A stretch of DNA of 64,000 nucleotides from Streptococcus gallolyticus (GTDB taxonomy: Bacteria > Bacillota > Bacilli > Lactobacillales > Streptococcaceae). The notes below the pieces were generated by a model. The model did no database searches and was not told the DNA's origin. It saw only the letters and a program-made list of their open reading frames with translations. The stretch spans positions 1 through 64,000 of the forward strand of contig JAIMFC010000001.1 of NCBI GenBank assembly GCA_019794795.1. The letters are read 5' to 3'. Of this stretch, positions 8,187 to 17,722 are shown piece by piece (position 1 is the first letter of the stretch; the number at the start of each line of letters is the position of its first letter). Made by a program: the position numbers and the translations under genes.

Positions 8187-10436
8187 CTACATTTCCTCAA
8201 ACAACTTATCCAAAATCTTCCGTGTCACAATTTGCCCTGGTCCTTCATGGCAGTAGGTGTGCATGTACATGGAAGGGTTGAAGTTGAGTTCGATACAGGT
8301 GCAGTTTGGATGTTCCTTGGTGGAAATGAGCTGGCGGTCTGGGATGATGAGGTCTACGCCACATACCCAGGCTCCAATGGCACTTGCCATATCAGCCGCC
8401 AATTGCTTATAGCTATCATCCATGAGCTCGGTCATATCAATGGAGTCCCCACCAGTGGAGATATTCGAATTGCCCCGAAGGTCGGCTTTAACACCCGCGG
8501 GAAGGATGGTGTCCGGTGTGTAGCCCTGCTGTTGGAGCATGAGTAGTTCAATGTCGCCGAGATTGATGATTTCCAATGGTGAACGATGATCGCGGCCGCG
8601 GAGAGGATTTTGATTTTTTTCATCTACCAATTGGCGAATCGTTTGCTTGCCATCGCCTACGACATTGGCTGCGGCGCGCAGGAGCACTGCTTCACATTTT
8701 CCATCCAAGACGAAGAAGCGGTACTCGGTGCCTGCGATAAATTCTTCCACCAAGACATTGGAGTCTTCAGCAAAGGCGATATCCAAGGCTTTTTCATAGT
8801 CGGCTAGACTGGTAGGTTCTTGGAAAATAGAAATTCCCAGTCCAAAATTAGTGGATTTTGGCTTGACAACAATAGCCTTGTCTGCAACAAAATTGTAGTA
8901 GCGAAGCGCCTGGTCTTTGCTTGAAAATTCATTCCCAGCAGGAACAGGAAAACCAGCCTGATCTAAAATTTTCTTAGTAACCGTCTTGTTAGCCATGGCC
9001 AAGGGCACCACATAATTATCTTTGGAAGTCATATTGCCGTTTTTGACTAGCTCCACATGATTACCGTGCCAGAGTTTGAGAAACTGGTCGTTTTCATCTA
9101 AAATCTCAAAATTCACTCCTTTTTGAATCACATCAATGAGCAGCATTTGGGTGGATAATTCCATGTTTTCATAGCCCTTGAGTGCATAAGGCGCCGTCCA
9201 GGCGAATTGGTGGAAATCAGCACCCTGACTGCGACCAAATTTTTCTAAAGAAAGCTGATTAATCTGATTACAGAGCTGACCACCTAAGGTCAATCGAGGA
9301 TCTGCAACAGCCGCCTTGGCTGTCTCCAGTAACTCTTGATAATAGCTATCCAAGTTGAAGTGTTCCACAATCGCAGTCATAGCACCTAAAATATCTTGAA
9401 GAGGTGCCTGTTCAGGTAATTTGTCCAAAGGATGAGCCAGTGCAATGTCATTGTTGAGTTGGCTAGCCCATCTTAATTTTTCATCTACATGGTCTAATTC
9501 GGGCATCCAAAGAAGGCTGAGAATAAAGAGATGAACCGTATCTAGCGTTTCTTGGCTGATAGCTAGGTGATCAAAAGGATTGAGGTCGAAGGAGCGGAAT
9601 TCCAGGTAGCTGATGCCTTTTTCCAGATAATCACGGACGAATTTGCTGCCACGCAAGCGGACAGCGGAGTAGAACTCTTTTTCGGCAGATAATTTTCCAG
9701 TGTTGACATAGCCCTCAATATCGGAAATGTAATTTTCCAGACTAGCGAAGGAGACTTGGATATCCTCATGGTTAACGTATCCATAGGAGCTATTGCGCAA
9801 AGAGCGAACAGGTTTATCCAAGTCGGTAGCTAAAAATCCTTTTTCTGCAATAGGGGTTGTTCCATAGAGGTAGGTTAAGAACCAACGATAGTAGAGAAAA
9901 TTCTGTGCTAATTTCAGATAAAGGTCGTTTTTGAAGGTTTTCTCATCTGTGTAGTCACTGAGGGCAAAGAGCTGCGCTGTTAGGTCCTTACCCAACTCCA
10001 TATTGTAATGAATCCCACTCATGGATTGGAGAAGTTTACCGTAACGTTCGGCTAGATCAAGTCGATACTGGTATTCGACAGGACTTTCCAGAGCGGCAAT
10101 TTCAATCTCATCTTCTGTGATGTGAGGTGGCATAGACAGGGGCCAGAGGTATTCGTCGTCTTCAAGTGAACGCTGGGTCACATCAGTAATGGCACCTAAA
10201 AACCGACGAGCTTCCTGAGTTGAATGGGCAATGGGTGTAATTAATTCCAACTGAGGCTCGCTATAATCTGTTTGAATGTAAGGATGGAAATTCCGTGAAC
10301 CAAAAGCTGATGGGTGAGCTGTTTGAGCAACTCGGTGCTGGCTATTGATGCGGAGGGATTCTCTTTCCAGTCCAAAGGTAGCTTGTAAAATCGGTAAGTT
10401 TGCGGGTGATTTTTGTAAAAGTTGTGAAAGTTTCAT
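8187..10436 (-). CDS. gshF: Bifunctional glutathione synthetase GshF (GshAB)
   Basis: 749-residue fusion that makes glutathione in one protein: an N-terminal gamma-glutamylcysteine ligase (about residues 1-470, with FGLERESLRI and IQTDYSEPQLELIT) and a C-terminal ATP-grasp domain (about 480-749, with VVKPKSTNFGLGISIF and ELNFNPSMYMH). This is the GshF architecture typical of streptococci and listeriae. The only nearby purine-rich motif before the ATG is weak (TTAGG). Monocistronic, with its own promoter at 10469-10497; transcription ends at the bidirectional hairpin at 8017-8055. Confidence 0.96.
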   Translation of the reverse strand: MKLSQLLQKSPANLPILQATFGLERESLRINSQHRVAQTAHPSAFGSRNFHPYIQTDYSEPQLELITPIAHSTQEARRFLGAITDVTQRSLEDDEYLWPLSMPPHITEDEIEIAALESPVEYQYRLDLAERYGKLLQSMSGIHYNMELGKDLTAQLFALSDYTDEKTFKNDLYLKLAQNFLYYRWFLTYLYGTTPIAEKGFLATDLDKPVRSLRNSSYGYVNHEDIQVSFASLENYISDIEGYVNTGKLSAEKEFYSAVRLRGSKFVRDYLEKGISYLEFRSFDLNPFDHLAISQETLDTVHLFILSLLWMPELDHVDEKLRWASQLNNDIALAHPLDKLPEQAPLQDILGAMTAIVEHFNLDSYYQELLETAKAAVADPRLTLGGQLCNQINQLSLEKFGRSQGADFHQFAWTAPYALKGYENMELSTQMLLIDVIQKGVNFEILDENDQFLKLWHGNHVELVKNGNMTSKDNYVVPLAMANKTVTKKILDQAGFPVPAGNEFSSKDQALRYYNFVADKAIVVKPKSTNFGLGISIFQEPTSLADYEKALDIAFAEDSNVLVEEFIAGTEYRFFVLDGKCEAVLLRAAANVVGDGKQTIRQLVDEKNQNPLRGRDHRSPLEIINLGDIELLMLQQQGYTPDTILPAGVKADLRGNSNISTGGDSIDMTELMDDSYKQLAADMASAIGAWVCGVDLIIPDRQLISTKEHPNCTCIELNFNPSMYMHTYCHEGPGQIVTRKILDKLFEEM

Positions 10437-10468
10437 GCTTTATTAACCTAACTAAATTCGTTAATTTC

Positions 10469-10497
10469 ATTGTAAACTCTTTGCTTTTGAATGACAA
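10469..10497 (-). promoter_or_regulatory. Promoter of gshF
   Basis: Minus strand: -35 TTGTCA (10492-10497), 17-base spacer, -10 TACAAT (10469-10474), about 35 bases before the start codon at 10436. Confidence 0.75.
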
Positions 10498-10673
10498 ATT
10501 TCCGCTACGTTTTGAGAAAAAAGGCTTGAGTCAGTTTGTTCTGTGTGAGATTAGCAAGTGTATAGATTGCTTTAAAAAATAAGCGAAAAAATCCTGTCTT
10601 GTTCAGAAATGGCTAAATATTTTCAAAAAACAAATCAAAAGACTGGCTTGTTCACTCTTTTAATGGTCCTATC
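10498..10673. other. Spacer between divergent gshF and purA promoters
   Basis: AT-rich stretch between the two promoters. I see no convincing gene, terminator or repeat in it; one short open frame crosses it without a ribosome site. Confidence 0.5.
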
Positions 10674-10702
10674 TTGAAAAATGTTCGTTTTTTTTATAAA
10701 AT
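10674..10702 (+). promoter_or_regulatory. Promoter of purA with a PurBox in the spacer
   Basis: -35 TTGAAA (10674-10679), 17-base spacer, -10 TAAAAT (10697-10702). Within the spacer, 10680-10692 read on the minus strand (AAAAACGAACATT) matches the PurR box AWWWCCGAACWWT at 12 of 13 positions, suggesting PurR control of purA. Confidence 0.7.
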
Positions 10703-10711
10703 AGATTGTAA

Positions 10712-12082
<1,371 letters not shown>

Positions 12083-12106
12083 TATCCCTAGCTAGGAGAA
12101 GCGAAG

Positions 12107-12193
12107 ATGTATGATTTCATAGGAATTGGACTGACCTTGACTTGTGTTGGACTCATCATATTTTCTATTTGGGATAAAAAACGTAAGAAATAA
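12107..12193 (+). CDS. 28-residue membrane microprotein downstream of purA
   Basis: Not recognised. An ATG follows AGGAG at eight-base spacing, an excellent ribosome site, and opens a 28-codon frame with one hydrophobic segment (residues 4-21) and a basic tail, DKKRKK, which predicts N-out/C-in insertion. It lies 24 bases after the purA stop and directly before a strong terminator, so it should be cotranscribed with purA. Confidence 0.65.
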   Translation: MYDFIGIGLTLTCVGLIIFSIWDKKRKK

Positions 12194-12196
12194 GCT

Positions 12197-12222
12197 AAAA
12201 GCCGCGATTTTTCGTGGCTTTT
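12197..12222 (+). terminator. Terminator of purA and the microprotein
   Basis: 11-base stem AAAAGCCGCGA (12197-12207) / TCGTGGCTTTT (12212-12222), one G-U pair, four-base loop. Confidence 0.9.
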
Positions 12223-12241
12223 CTACTAGTAAGGAAGAACA

Positions 12242-12598
12242 ATGACACATCGAATTTATCAAATGACTTTCCCATCAGTCTACAAGGCGCTTGTTGCAAA
12301 GGTGGAGCGCAAGGGTGGCTCAGAAGCTGATGTTGACGCTGTGACGAGTTGGTTGACAGGTTATTCTTTGGACCAAATTGCAGGGCTGAAACAGTCGGAA
12401 ACCACCTACGGGGAGTTTATTCAGCAGGGACCAGCCTACACGCCTTATCGTAGTAATATCACTGGAAAAATTTGTGGGGTTCAGATTGAAACTTTGGAAG
12501 ACCCGATTATGCAGGAGCTGCGCCGTTTGGACAAACTTGTTGATTGGCTTGCAAAAGGGAAGACAGTTGAGCAAGTGATCGGGAAATATGAACAATAA
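12242..12598 (+). CDS. DUF2200 family protein
   Basis: 118-residue small cytoplasmic protein of the DUF2200 family (MTHRIYQMTFPSVYKALVAK and the LTGYSLDQI segment near residue 40 are typical). Function unknown. It starts 19 bases after the purA terminator with AAGGAA upstream, and it is followed by its own terminator. Confidence 0.85.
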   Translation: MTHRIYQMTFPSVYKALVAKVERKGGSEADVDAVTSWLTGYSLDQIAGLKQSETTYGEFIQQGPAYTPYRSNITGKICGVQIETLEDPIMQELRRLDKLVDWLAKGKTVEQVIGKYEQ

Positions 12599-12632
12599 AA
12601 TGAGGATAGGGTGATTCCTGCTCTCATTTTTT
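12597..12632 (+). terminator. Terminator after the DUF2200 gene
   Basis: AAAATGAG near 12598-12605 pairs with CTCATTTT at 12621-12630, with a small inner AGG/CCT pairing, followed by T residues. Confidence 0.7.
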
Positions 12633-12669
12633 ACTTGAATTTCTAGATAAATAGGACTAGAATAATAGC

Positions 12670-12683
12670 TATAATAAGGAGGG
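12670..12683 (+). promoter_or_regulatory. -10 box and ribosome site of the broken cupin gene
   Basis: TATAAT at 12670-12675 is followed at once by AAGGAGGGG, seven bases before the ATG at 12690. The initiation signals are intact although the gene is interrupted. Confidence 0.6.
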
Positions 12684-12689
12684 GTTGAG

Positions 12690-13130
12690 ATGAAATACGC
12701 AAGCAAAGAAGCTTTTGATAAAGCAAATGTATTTGGTTTTGGGGAAAGTAACGACGCTTTTGCGCAATTCTTCATCGGTTAGTCTTATTTGAATGGGCTT
12801 GGTGCGACTGAGGACGGAGCGCTAGCTATTCACAATATCACTTTTGAATCTGGTTGTCGCAACAACTGGCACATCCATACAGCTGACAAGGGTGGCGGTC
12901 AAGTCCTCATTTGTACCGCTGGTGAAGGTTGGTACCAAGAAGAAGGCAAGGATGCACTTGAGCTCAAAGAAGGCTCAGTCATTGTCATCCAAGCTAACGT
13001 TAAGCGCTGGCACGGTGCCAAGGCTGACTCATGGTTTAGCCACGTCGCCTTCGGTGTCCCTGGTAAAAATACCGATAATGTCTGGCTTGAAGAAGTCTCA
13101 GATGAGGATTACCAAGCTCTTAAAGACTAG
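12690..13130 (+). pseudogene. Cupin-domain protein gene interrupted by an in-frame stop
   Basis: The frame from ATG 12690 encodes 30 residues (MKYASKEAFDKANVFGFGES onward), meets TAG at 12780-12782, and continues in the same frame to 13130 with a complete cupin core: NNWHIHTADKGGGQ metal-binding histidines, GEGWYQEEG and RWHGA. A single base change (CAG to TAG) explains the break; without it the product would be about 146 residues. The downstream part has no good start of its own. It is followed by a broken carboxymuconolactone decarboxylase gene, a common partner of such cupins. Confidence 0.85.
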
Positions 13131-13240
13131 GAAAAATGGGCTATCGCTAGCTTCTTACAAGAATTGGCGTGGAAGCTATTTACTATTGATAAGTGATGAT
13201 TTGCCAGCGTTAGCTATTTAATATAGAGGAGGACTTACTC

Positions 13241-13562
13241 ATGACCATTAAACAAACCTCAGGACCGTGACCAACTAGGAGAATTTGCTCCTGATTTTGC
13301 CCACTTCAATGATGATATTTTGTTCGGTGAAAACTGGAACAACCAAGATCTGGACCTTAAAACACGTTGCCTTTTGACCGTGACAACCTTGGTTGCTTTA
13401 GGTATCACAGACTTTTCTCTCATTTATCACCTTCAAAATGCTAAAAATAATGGGGTAACGAAAGCTGGAATCTCAGCAACCATTACCCATATTGCTTTCT
13501 ATGCAGGTTGGTCAAAACCCTGGGCTGCATTCAATCTTGCCAAAGATGTTTGGACAGACTAG
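13241..13562 (+). pseudogene. Carboxymuconolactone decarboxylase-family gene with a frameshift
   Basis: ATG 13241 (AGGAGG upstream) opens MTIKQTSG and stops at 13268-13270. One frame over, the sequence reads on from GAC 13263 as DRDQLGEFAPDF through THIAFYAGWSKPWAAF, a typical CMD/AhpD-like domain, to 13562. Removing one C of the pair at 13265-13266 restores a single frame of about 106 residues. It follows the broken cupin gene, so the two-gene redox or detoxification unit looks inactivated as a whole. Confidence 0.85.
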
Positions 13563-13616
13563 TTTTTGGGAAATATCTCACAAAACCTTCTAATAGAGAT
13601 AACAGCGGCAACATGC

Positions 13617-13622
13617 TATAAT
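13617..13622 (+). promoter_or_regulatory. Extended -10 box before the 13665 gene
   Basis: TGC-TATAAT (TATAAT at 13617-13622), about 40 bases before the ATG at 13665. No clear -35. Confidence 0.6.
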
Positions 13623-13664
13623 AAAAATAGGTATTGCCGACAAACATGGAAGTAAAGGAATGTT

Positions 13665-13938
13665 ATGAGAAAATATCTCTTTACCCAGTTTGACACATCA
13701 AACAGCATCGTTGTCCGTGCTAGTCAGAAAGTCAAAATTGCCAATGTTCTTGCACGTGTGTCTATTCCTGGTGAAAAGCACGAGACCTTGCGGGACCTTT
13801 ATGGTACGTCGTTTAGAAGAAGAGGAAAAAACGATTGCTATTGGCGTGTGTCTTTACTACAATAATTTTGCCCTCCGTATCGACAATATGCATGGTGATC
13901 GGATTACCCGTGTAGAGATTATTCGCAGTTTACAATAA
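13665..13938 (+). pseudogene. Unrecognised small gene, apparently frameshifted
   Basis: ATG 13665 follows AAAGGA and encodes MRKYLFTQFDTSNSIVVRAS onward. After about 45 residues the sense appears to move one frame: MVRRLEEEEKTIAIGVCLYY through RVEIIRSLQ, ending at 13938 just before a terminator. The first frame instead runs into a Cys/Arg-rich tail and stops at 13865. A one-base change near 13790-13805 would join them into about 90 residues. I do not recognise the family, so the frameshift call rests on sequence character and on the intact signals at both ends. Confidence 0.6.
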
Positions 13939-13943
13939 AGCAG

Positions 13944-13977
13944 TTCCCTGACAGATTTGTCGGGGAATTCTTTCTTA
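13944..13977 (+). terminator. Terminator before yajC
   Basis: 10-base stem TTCCCTGACA (13944-13953) / TGTCGGGGAA (13958-13967), followed by TTCTTTCTT. Confidence 0.85.
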
Positions 13978-13992
13978 GTTCGAGAGATGCTT

Positions 13993-14020
13993 TTGCAATT
14001 TTTCTTCAATCTGTTATAAT
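13993..14020 (+). promoter_or_regulatory. Promoter of yajC
   Basis: TTGCAA (13993-13998), 16-base spacer, TATAAT (14015-14020), 29 bases before the start codon. Confidence 0.7.
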
Positions 14021-14049
14021 GAAACTATTAAATATTTCGAGGTGTAGGA

Positions 14050-14370
14050 ATGAATCAATTTCTTTTTCCAATGATTATGCTAGCTATGGTTGCTTGGATG
14101 TTTTACAGCCAACGGAAGCAACAAAAGAAACAGCAGGAAAAAATGAATGCCATCCAAAAGGGTGACGAAGTGGTAACCATTGGTGGTCTGTACGGTATTG
14201 TTGACGAAATTGACGATAAAAAGGTTGTCTTGGACGTTGATGGTGTTTATTTAACCTTTGCTCGTTTTGCTATTCGTGAGCGCGTGACAGAAGCAAAAGT
14301 AGCAACAACAAGTCCAGTCGAGACAACTACTGAAACGATTGAAACAGCAGTTGAATCAAATGAAGAGTAA
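14050..14370 (+). CDS. yajC: Preprotein translocase accessory protein YajC
   Basis: 106 residues with one N-terminal membrane segment (about 4-20), a basic helical stretch (RKQQKKQQEK), the conserved KGDEVVTIGGLYGIV core and an acidic Thr/Glu-rich tail. YajC associates with SecDF and the SecYEG translocon in the membrane. The gene stands alone and is followed by the csRNA region. Confidence 0.9.
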   Translation: MNQFLFPMIMLAMVAWMFYSQRKQQKKQQEKMNAIQKGDEVVTIGGLYGIVDEIDDKKVVLDVDGVYLTFARFAIRERVTEAKVATTSPVETTTETIETAVESNEE

Positions 14371-14404
14371 GATTTACTCTTTATTTTTGGGGATATATCA
14401 CTAA

Positions 14405-14437
14405 TTTAAGATTTCTTTAAGGTTTGTCCAGTATACT
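14405..14437 (+). promoter_or_regulatory. CiaR-type promoter of csRNA A
   Basis: TTTAAG (14405-14410), five bases, TTTAAG (14416-14421), ten bases, TATACT (14432-14437). This is exactly the direct-repeat spacing described for CiaR-activated promoters in streptococci, where the repeats replace a -35 box. Confidence 0.85.
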
Positions 14438-14443
14438 AACCAT

Positions 14444-14490
14444 ATTCTTTTTCATATATCTCCTGAAAGACAGCTGCAAGGCTGTTTTTC
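14444..14490 (+). ncRNA. Small RNA A, csRNA family (CiaR-dependent)
   Basis: The predicted transcript starts about seven bases after the -10 box and ends in a hairpin with T-run (14470-14474 pairs with 14481-14485, then TTTTC). The unpaired middle contains CTCCT (14460-14464), complementary to Shine-Dalgarno sequences, as in known csRNAs that block translation of target mRNAs. About 47 nucleotides, short for the family. No protein frame is present. The ends are predictions. Confidence 0.75.
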
Positions 14491-14494
14491 TTTT
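14465..14494 (+). terminator. Terminator of csRNA A
   Basis: ACAGC (14470-14474) / GCTGT (14481-14485) with a six-base loop, flanked by AAAG upstream and TTTTCTTTT downstream. Confidence 0.8.
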
Positions 14495-14515
14495 GCTTAT
14501 ATAGAAATGTGCTCG

Positions 14516-14548
14516 GTTTAGCAAACTTTAAGTTGATTTACTTATACT
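14516..14548 (+). promoter_or_regulatory. Degenerate CiaR-type promoter of csRNA B
   Basis: TTTAAG (14527-14532) sits exactly ten bases before TATACT (14543-14548), as in csRNA A. Five bases upstream the first half-repeat is degenerate (GTTTAG, 14516-14521; four of six positions). Confidence 0.65.
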
Positions 14549-14554
14549 TATCTC

Positions 14555-14620
14555 AATCCTAAAAATTCTTTTCATAACTTTCCTAGAAATCACCTGCCTG
14601 TCGGGTGATTTTATTTGTTT
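14555..14620 (+). ncRNA. Small RNA B, csRNA family, tandem with A
   Basis: Predicted about 66-nucleotide transcript ending in a terminator (14587-14611). It contains the anti-Shine-Dalgarno-like stretch CTTTCCT (14578-14584) and a second TCCT (14557-14560), and shares an ATTCTTTTCAT block with csRNA A (ATTCTTTTTCAT), suggesting tandem duplication. Transcript ends are inferred. Confidence 0.68.
14587..14620 (+). terminator. Terminator of csRNA B
   Basis: AAATCACC (14587-14594) / GGTGATTT (14604-14611), followed by TATTTGTTTT. Confidence 0.85.
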
Positions 14621-14683
14621 TAGAAGTTTTTTTTAGAAAATGGTACAATAGTAAGGATAAGATCTGAGAAAGAAGGTTTTCTT

Positions 14684-15607
14684 GTGGCAGTTGGAAGAGC
14701 AAGTGGCAAGATTATTTTAATGGGAGAGCATGCGGTTGTTTATGGGCAACCGGCTATTGCTATGCCTTTTTCTGCGGTAGAAATCATTGCTCAAGTGACT
14801 GCTGGAGGACAAGCTTTATCGGTAGCGTGTGATTTTTACGAGGGCTTGGTCCATCAAATGCCCAAGGTTTGGGAGAGTCTCAAGCATGCTATTCGATTTT
14901 CTCTCTATCGGATTGGGGCGCCGACGGATCCGGCTATTCATATTGACATTCGTTCCACTATTCCTGCGGAGCGGGGGATGGGGTCCAGTGCAGCGGTAGC
15001 AGTTGCAGTTGCGCGAGCCTTATTTGCTTTTTATGAAAAAGAGTTAACCGATGAGGAACTTTGGGATATTGTCCAGTCATCAGAAAAAATTGCCCATGGT
15101 AATCCGTCAGGAATCGATGCTCTTACTACTAGCGGAAAATCGCCGATTTACTTTGTTAAGGGACAGACCATTGAGCCTATTTCTTTGGCGGTCAATGCCT
15201 ATTTGGTGGTAGCTGATACAGGGATAACAGGGAATACACATGAGGCGATTGCAGATGTTGCGAGCTTAGTAGTTGAAAATCTTGAGACTAAAAACTGGAT
15301 TGAGGAGCTGGGAAGATTGACCCAATACACACGGAAAGTTCTAGGAACGGGGCAAGTTGATGAACTGGGAAATCTCATGAACCAAGCTCAGATCTATCTG
15401 CAAAAACTAGGTGTGTCGAATGAGGTCCTGAATCAGTTTGTCCAGTTGGCGAGAGAAAATGGCGCTCTCGGAGCAAAATTAACAGGTGGTGGTCGTGGTG
15501 GTTGCATGATTGCCTTGTCCGATAGTCAAGAAAATGCGGAGAAGATTGCAGCCAGCTTGGAACAAGCTGGTGCGCGCCAAACCTGGATACAATTTTTAGG
15601 AGAATGA
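14684..15607 (+). CDS. mvk: Mevalonate kinase
   Basis: GHMP kinase that phosphorylates mevalonate in the isoprenoid pathway. 307 residues with GKIILMGEHAVVYG at the N terminus, the ATP loop PAERGMGSSAAVAVA near residue 100 and the C-terminal KLTGGGRGGCMIAL. Starts with GTG after GAAGG. First gene of the tight operon mvk-mvaD-mvaK2-fni, which turns mevalonate into IPP and DMAPP; the upstream genes mvaA and mvaS are not in the window. Confidence 0.95.
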   Translation: MAVGRASGKIILMGEHAVVYGQPAIAMPFSAVEIIAQVTAGGQALSVACDFYEGLVHQMPKVWESLKHAIRFSLYRIGAPTDPAIHIDIRSTIPAERGMGSSAAVAVAVARALFAFYEKELTDEELWDIVQSSEKIAHGNPSGIDALTTSGKSPIYFVKGQTIEPISLAVNAYLVVADTGITGNTHEAIADVASLVVENLETKNWIEELGRLTQYTRKVLGTGQVDELGNLMNQAQIYLQKLGVSNEVLNQFVQLARENGALGAKLTGGGRGGCMIALSDSQENAEKIAASLEQAGARQTWIQFLGE

Positions 15608-15608
15608 T

Positions 15609-16637
15609 ATGACGAAAGCGATTGGACGGGCGCGTGCCCATACCAATATTGCCCTTATTAAGTACTGGGGGAAGAGGGACAAGGAACTCTTTTTGCCCAT
15701 GAATTCTAGTCTGTCTTTGACGCTAGATGCTTTTTATACGGATACCAAGGTTGTTTTTGACGATGAATTAACAGCGGATTCTTTTTATTTGAACGGAACA
15801 TTGCAATCTGAAAAAGAAATTTCAAAAATTTCTCGTTTTTTGGATTTGTTTCGCGAATATATAGGTGAGAGCAAATTTGCTCGGGTAGAAAGTTTGAATT
15901 TTGTACCGACAGCAGCCGGTTTGGCCAGCTCAGCCTCTGCTTTTGCAGCTCTTGCTTTAGCGACAGCGACAGCCCTTGGCTTGGAAATGAGTCCTGAAGA
16001 ATTGTCCACCTTTGCCCGTCGTGGCTCAGGTTCTAGCACTCGTAGTCTATTTGGAGGTTTTGTTGAGTGGGATAAGGGCACTTGTTCAGAAGATTCGATG
16101 GCTCATCCAGTGGATGATGCTAGTTGGGATATTGGGATGATTATCCTTGCTGTCAATACAGGTCAGAAGAAAATTGCCAGTCGGGTTGGTATGGACCATA
16201 CAGTGGAAACATCACCATTTTATCAGGCTTGGGTGGAAACAGCAGGAATAGACTTGGAAGCAATCAAAAAAGCCATTGCTGCGCGTGATTTTGAAACAGT
16301 TGGTCAGATTACAGAGCATAATGGGATGAAAATGCATGCGACAACCCTGTCTGCCAATCCACCATTTACCTACTTTTCAGCCCAAAGTCTGGAAGCTCAA
16401 GAAGCAGTTCGAACTATTCGAGAAGAGACGGGTATTCCAGCCTATATGACCATGGATGCCGGTCCAAATGTGAAGGTGCTTTGCCGTCAATCAGATATGG
16501 AAGCTCTAGTGGTGGAATTACAAAAATATCTGCCAGCAGAAAAAATTATTCCTAGTTTGCCAGGGAAGGCAGCCTATGTCTTGACAGAGGAAGATTGGCA
16601 AGCTTCTGTGCAAAAATTTGCAGGAGCCTCTCGATGA
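15609..16637 (+). CDS. mvaD: Diphosphomevalonate decarboxylase
   Basis: 342-residue GHMP-family enzyme that decarboxylates mevalonate diphosphate to isopentenyl diphosphate using ATP. Signatures: NIALIKYWGKRD near residue 15, the phosphate loop AAGLASSASAFAAL about residue 100, RRGSGSSTRSLFGG, and the catalytic Asp in MDAGPNVKVL. It starts one base after the mvk stop and its stop overlaps the next start (ATGA). Confidence 0.96.
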   Translation: MTKAIGRARAHTNIALIKYWGKRDKELFLPMNSSLSLTLDAFYTDTKVVFDDELTADSFYLNGTLQSEKEISKISRFLDLFREYIGESKFARVESLNFVPTAAGLASSASAFAALALATATALGLEMSPEELSTFARRGSGSSTRSLFGGFVEWDKGTCSEDSMAHPVDDASWDIGMIILAVNTGQKKIASRVGMDHTVETSPFYQAWVETAGIDLEAIKKAIAARDFETVGQITEHNGMKMHATTLSANPPFTYFSAQSLEAQEAVRTIREETGIPAYMTMDAGPNVKVLCRQSDMEALVVELQKYLPAEKIIPSLPGKAAYVLTEEDWQASVQKFAGASR

Positions 16638-17713
16638 AAATAGCGGTAAAGGCACCAGGGAAGCTCTATTTAGCTGGTGAATATGCGGTAGTTGAAGCGG
16701 GATATCCTGCTCTCATCATGGCAGTTGACCAGTACATTCACGTCACTATTCAAAAAGCAAGTAGGGGTACGATTTTTTCTAGTCAGGATCCTCACTTAGA
16801 AGTCCCTTGGATGCGGATGGGCGATCGAATTGTCTGCCAGACAGACCACCCTTATGATTTGGTGGAGTCAGCCATGCAGATTGCTGAAGACTATGTGTCA
16901 GCCTTGGGATTGTCGTTGGAGACCGTCTATCAGATATCGATCACTTCTGATTTGGACAATGAAGCAACGGGTCAAAAGTATGGATTAGGCTCATCCGGAG
17001 CGATAACAGTTGTAGTGGTGAAGGCTGTGTTGGCTTATTTTAACCAGTTTGCGAATCCGGATTTGATCTACAAACTGGCAGTTCTTGCCCAAATGCGGTT
17101 GCAGATGAAGGGGTCTTTTGGGGACATCGCAGCCTCTAGTTTTGGTGGTGTTATCGCTTATCATTCAGTGGATAAGGGTTGGCTTTCAGGGAAAATAGCA
17201 GAGCTGTCTCTGCTGGATTTACTTGAAACACCTTGGCAAGGACTGGCTATTGAATCTCTAACCATCCCCCAATCCTTAACCTTGCAAGTAGGCTGGACGG
17301 GGGCAGCAGCCTCAACAGACGACTTGGTCAGCTATGTCCAAGACAAGCTTGGTCAAGAAGAACGTGATCTGGCCCACCGTCAATTTTTGTCAGATAGTCG
17401 TCAATGTATTAAAAAGTTGATTCAGGCTTGCAGAGAAGATGATACAAATCAGTTCAAACAAGGGATTTCAGACAACCGCCAATTGCTCAGACAATTTTCA
17501 AAAGATATGGGAATGAAGATTGAGACAGAGAGGTTGGAAAAGCTTTGCCAAATCGCTGAAGAAAATGGCCTTGCTGCTAAATCATCAGGAGCTGGTGGAG
17601 GAGATTGCGGGATTTGTTTCATAGAAAATGACCAACAAAGAGAAGTAATTACAACTGCATGGGCACGGGAACAAATTCAAGTGTTGCCCCTATCAATCGC
17701 CGAAAGGCAATAA
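16634..17713 (+). CDS. mvaK2: Phosphomevalonate kinase
   Basis: 359-residue GHMP kinase converting phosphomevalonate to diphosphomevalonate. Start MKIAVKAPGKLYLAGEYAVVE at 16634 overlaps the mvaD stop as ATGA and has AGGAG nine bases upstream; longer readings from 16595 extend into mvaD and are not needed. Other motifs: KYGLGSSGAITV and the C-terminal AKSSGAGGGDCGI. Confidence 0.95.
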   Translation: MKIAVKAPGKLYLAGEYAVVEAGYPALIMAVDQYIHVTIQKASRGTIFSSQDPHLEVPWMRMGDRIVCQTDHPYDLVESAMQIAEDYVSALGLSLETVYQISITSDLDNEATGQKYGLGSSGAITVVVVKAVLAYFNQFANPDLIYKLAVLAQMRLQMKGSFGDIAASSFGGVIAYHSVDKGWLSGKIAELSLLDLLETPWQGLAIESLTIPQSLTLQVGWTGAAASTDDLVSYVQDKLGQEERDLAHRQFLSDSRQCIKKLIQACREDDTNQFKQGISDNRQLLRQFSKDMGMKIETERLEKLCQIAEENGLAAKSSGAGGGDCGICFIENDQQREVITTAWAREQIQVLPLSIAERQ

Positions 17714-17722
17714 GGAGAAAAA

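Noticed and set aside
12844..13221. 125-codon frame overlapping the cupin gene
   Set aside because: Out of frame with the recognisable cupin domain; Lys/Ser-rich shadow without a ribosome site.
14371..14683. Hidden small protein gene between yajC and mvk
   Set aside because: No frame with ribosome site; the stretch is explained by the two csRNA genes.
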